Part shown: one piece after another, positions 6,458 to 7,174 of the stretch
Numbering within the stretch: position 1 is the stretch's first letter
How the letters are laid out: each line of letters opens with the position of its first letter
Source of the DNA: Lachnospiraceae bacterium
Lineage (GTDB): Bacteria; Bacillota; Clostridia; Lachnospirales; Lachnospiraceae
NCBI GenBank assembly: GCA_017412265.1
Contig: JAFPYK010000243.1
Location: 1-7,174, forward strand
DNA: 7,174 nt
Direction: 5' to 3'
Position numbers and translations under genes: made by a program
The notes under the pieces: generated by a model
What the model was told of the DNA's origin: nothing
The model's input: the letters and a program-made list of their open reading frames with translations, nothing else
Database searches by the model: none

Positions 6458-6515
6458 CTTATAAGAAAAGGTTGCTTCCATTTGCCCGGTTTGTCAAGTG
6501 ATATTTCTCAGACAA
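6458..6515. promoter_or_regulatory. Possible control region upstream of the reductase gene
   Basis: On the minus strand a perfect -35 hexamer TTGACA lies at 6497-6492, and a -10-like TATAAG at 6463-6458, but they are 28 nt apart and so do not form one promoter; the hexamer 17 nt past TTGACA (CAACCT) is poor. A loose dyad, TTGTC (6491-6495) and GACAA (6511-6515), overlaps the TTGACA box and might be an operator. A GC-only palindrome CCGCCGGCGG lies at 6425-6434 in the presumed leader, just ahead of the ribosome binding site. No firm promoter can be assigned. Confidence 0.25.
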
Positions 6516-6559
6516 TCCTCCCGCCCGGGCCGCGCATCGAAGAAAAGCGCAATTTGGGG

Positions 6560-6588
6560 CTGACAGCGCATTTCCCCGGGATTATAAT
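6560..6588 (+). promoter_or_regulatory. Sigma-A promoter of the + strand membrane-protein gene
   Basis: CTGACA (6560-6565), a 17-nt spacer and a perfect TATAAT (6583-6588) make a near-consensus vegetative promoter. Transcription would start at about 6595, leaving a leader of roughly 20 nt that contains little more than the AGGAGG ribosome binding site (6606-6611). It is the best promoter in the window. Confidence 0.8.
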
Positions 6589-6617
6589 AGCCTCAAGAAA
6601 TGTTTAGGAGGCGCCGT

Positions 6618-7174
6618 ATGCTCCTGGAATATCTGATCGAAAACTATCTGACACTCATGCTCCTGCTGGCTCTCAGCGTGATCATTCTCGTCAACCGCAA
6701 GAGCGCGGCCGTCCCTGCGTCCAGATATTTCGGCGCAGCGATCGTCCTGCTTCTGGTTGTCACCGTCCTGAGCACGGTCGACAGCCACATCTCCTCCCTG
6801 TCCTTCTTCGGCCTGGCCCGCCAGAGCGCCGAGGCCCTGCGCCGCACGCGCATCGCCGTCTCCGCCGCCATCTATATCCTGCTTCCGCTCATCGTCATGA
6901 TCGAGGTCCTGATCACCGCCCCGAACCAGACCTTCCGCTGGATCTCGCTGGCCCCGGCCGTCCTCAATACCGCCGTATATCTGACCGCATTTTTCGGCAG
7001 CGGCCTGGCCTTCACCGTCACCCTGGAATACCGCTGGTACCGCGGGCCCCTCGGCCTGTCGATCTATTTCACCCTCCTCTTCTACGTATTCCTGCTGTCC
7101 CTCTTCTCCATCATCTATTTCCGCTGGGACAACGCCAGGCGAAGCGCGATCGTCTTCCTGATCGTCATTCAGTC
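6618..7174 (+). CDS. Polytopic membrane protein, probable signalling-protein sensor region (3' end missing)
   Basis: An open frame of 185 codons runs off the right edge without a stop. ATG at 6618 lies 6 nt after AGGAGG and shortly after a consensus promoter. Hydrophobic segments fall at about residues 11-26, 38-54, 80-99, 108-126, 146-168 and from 174 on, so six or more passes, with no signal peptide and with basic loops (NRKSAA, ARQSAEALRRTR, RWDNARRS) that suggest alternating cytoplasmic faces. The central YRGPLGLSIYFTLLFYVFLLSLFS resembles the (Y/F)RGPLGY-type segment I associate with the N-terminal membrane regions of GGDEF (diguanylate cyclase) and related sensor proteins in Clostridia. 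On that basis a cytoplasmic output domain is expected past the window; this is inference, since none of it is visible. It is divergent from the reductase gene. Confidence 0.75.
   Translation, partial: MLLEYLIENYLTLMLLLALSVIILVNRKSAAVPASRYFGAAIVLLLVVTVLSTVDSHISSLSFFGLARQSAEALRRTRIAVSAAIYILLPLIVMIEVLITAPNQTFRWISLAPAVLNTAVYLTAFFGSGLAFTVTLEYRWYRGPLGLSIYFTLLFYVFLLSLFSIIYFRWDNARRSAIVFLIVIQ

Noticed and set aside
5253..6464. A 403-codon open frame on the + strand
   Set aside because: It is antisense to the aldo/keto reductase gene, its translation is rich in R, H and L with no recognisable motif, and the opposite strand has clear catalytic residues. It is a shadow of GC-rich codon use.

Overview
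The window looks like a chromosomal segment from a GC-rich member of the Firmicutes, most likely class Clostridia and perhaps a Lachnospiraceae-type gut anaerobe. This is inferred from strong AGGAGG-type ribosome binding sites, sigma-A-type promoters, an ECF sigma factor followed by a zinc-finger anti-sigma gene, an anaerobe-type aldo/keto reductase with iron-sulfur clusters, and an IS3-family element. No rRNA, tRNA or species marker is present, so the taxonomy is only a guess.

Layout from left to right. Positions 1-269 hold the right end of an IS3-family insertion sequence on the + strand: the last 63 codons of its transposase, a stem-loop terminator and a probable terminal inverted repeat. 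It abuts the 3' end of a minus-strand cluster. Read in the direction of transcription, from about 3309 down to 303, that cluster contains a nicotinamidase-like cysteine hydrolase (3250-2720), a one-TM-segment protein with a cysteine-containing outer domain (2714-2058), a small multi-pass membrane protein (2052-1537) and a LarA/DUF2088-family gene (1506-303). The last gene is broken by a frameshift at a run of five C (five G on the coding strand). A good sigma-A-like promoter lies at 3316-3344. The first three genes are 5 nt apart, and the fourth follows after 30 nt.

Upstream of that promoter is a two-gene regulatory unit, also on the minus strand: an ECF sigma factor (5069-4581, probable TTG start behind a perfect Shine-Dalgarno) that overlaps by 8 nt its probable anti-sigma factor (4588-3389). 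The anti-sigma factor has an N-terminal HC2-type zinc finger, one membrane segment and a long outer domain that may be a degenerate metallopeptidase fold.

Further right, a perfect 9-bp stem followed by a T run terminates a minus-strand aldo/keto reductase gene with two C-terminal [4Fe-4S]-type cysteine motifs (6407-5223). Across a 210-bp divergent intergenic region, a consensus promoter (CTGACA-N17-TATAAT) drives a + strand gene for a polytopic membrane protein. That gene runs off the right edge of the window and is probably the membrane sensor part of a signalling protein.

Apart from these genes I see no CRISPR array, tRNA, phage genes or recognised defence system. The items most worth following are the anti-sigma outer domain, the two unrecognised membrane/exported genes between the hydrolase and the LarA homologue, and the broken LarA homologue next to an IS end.
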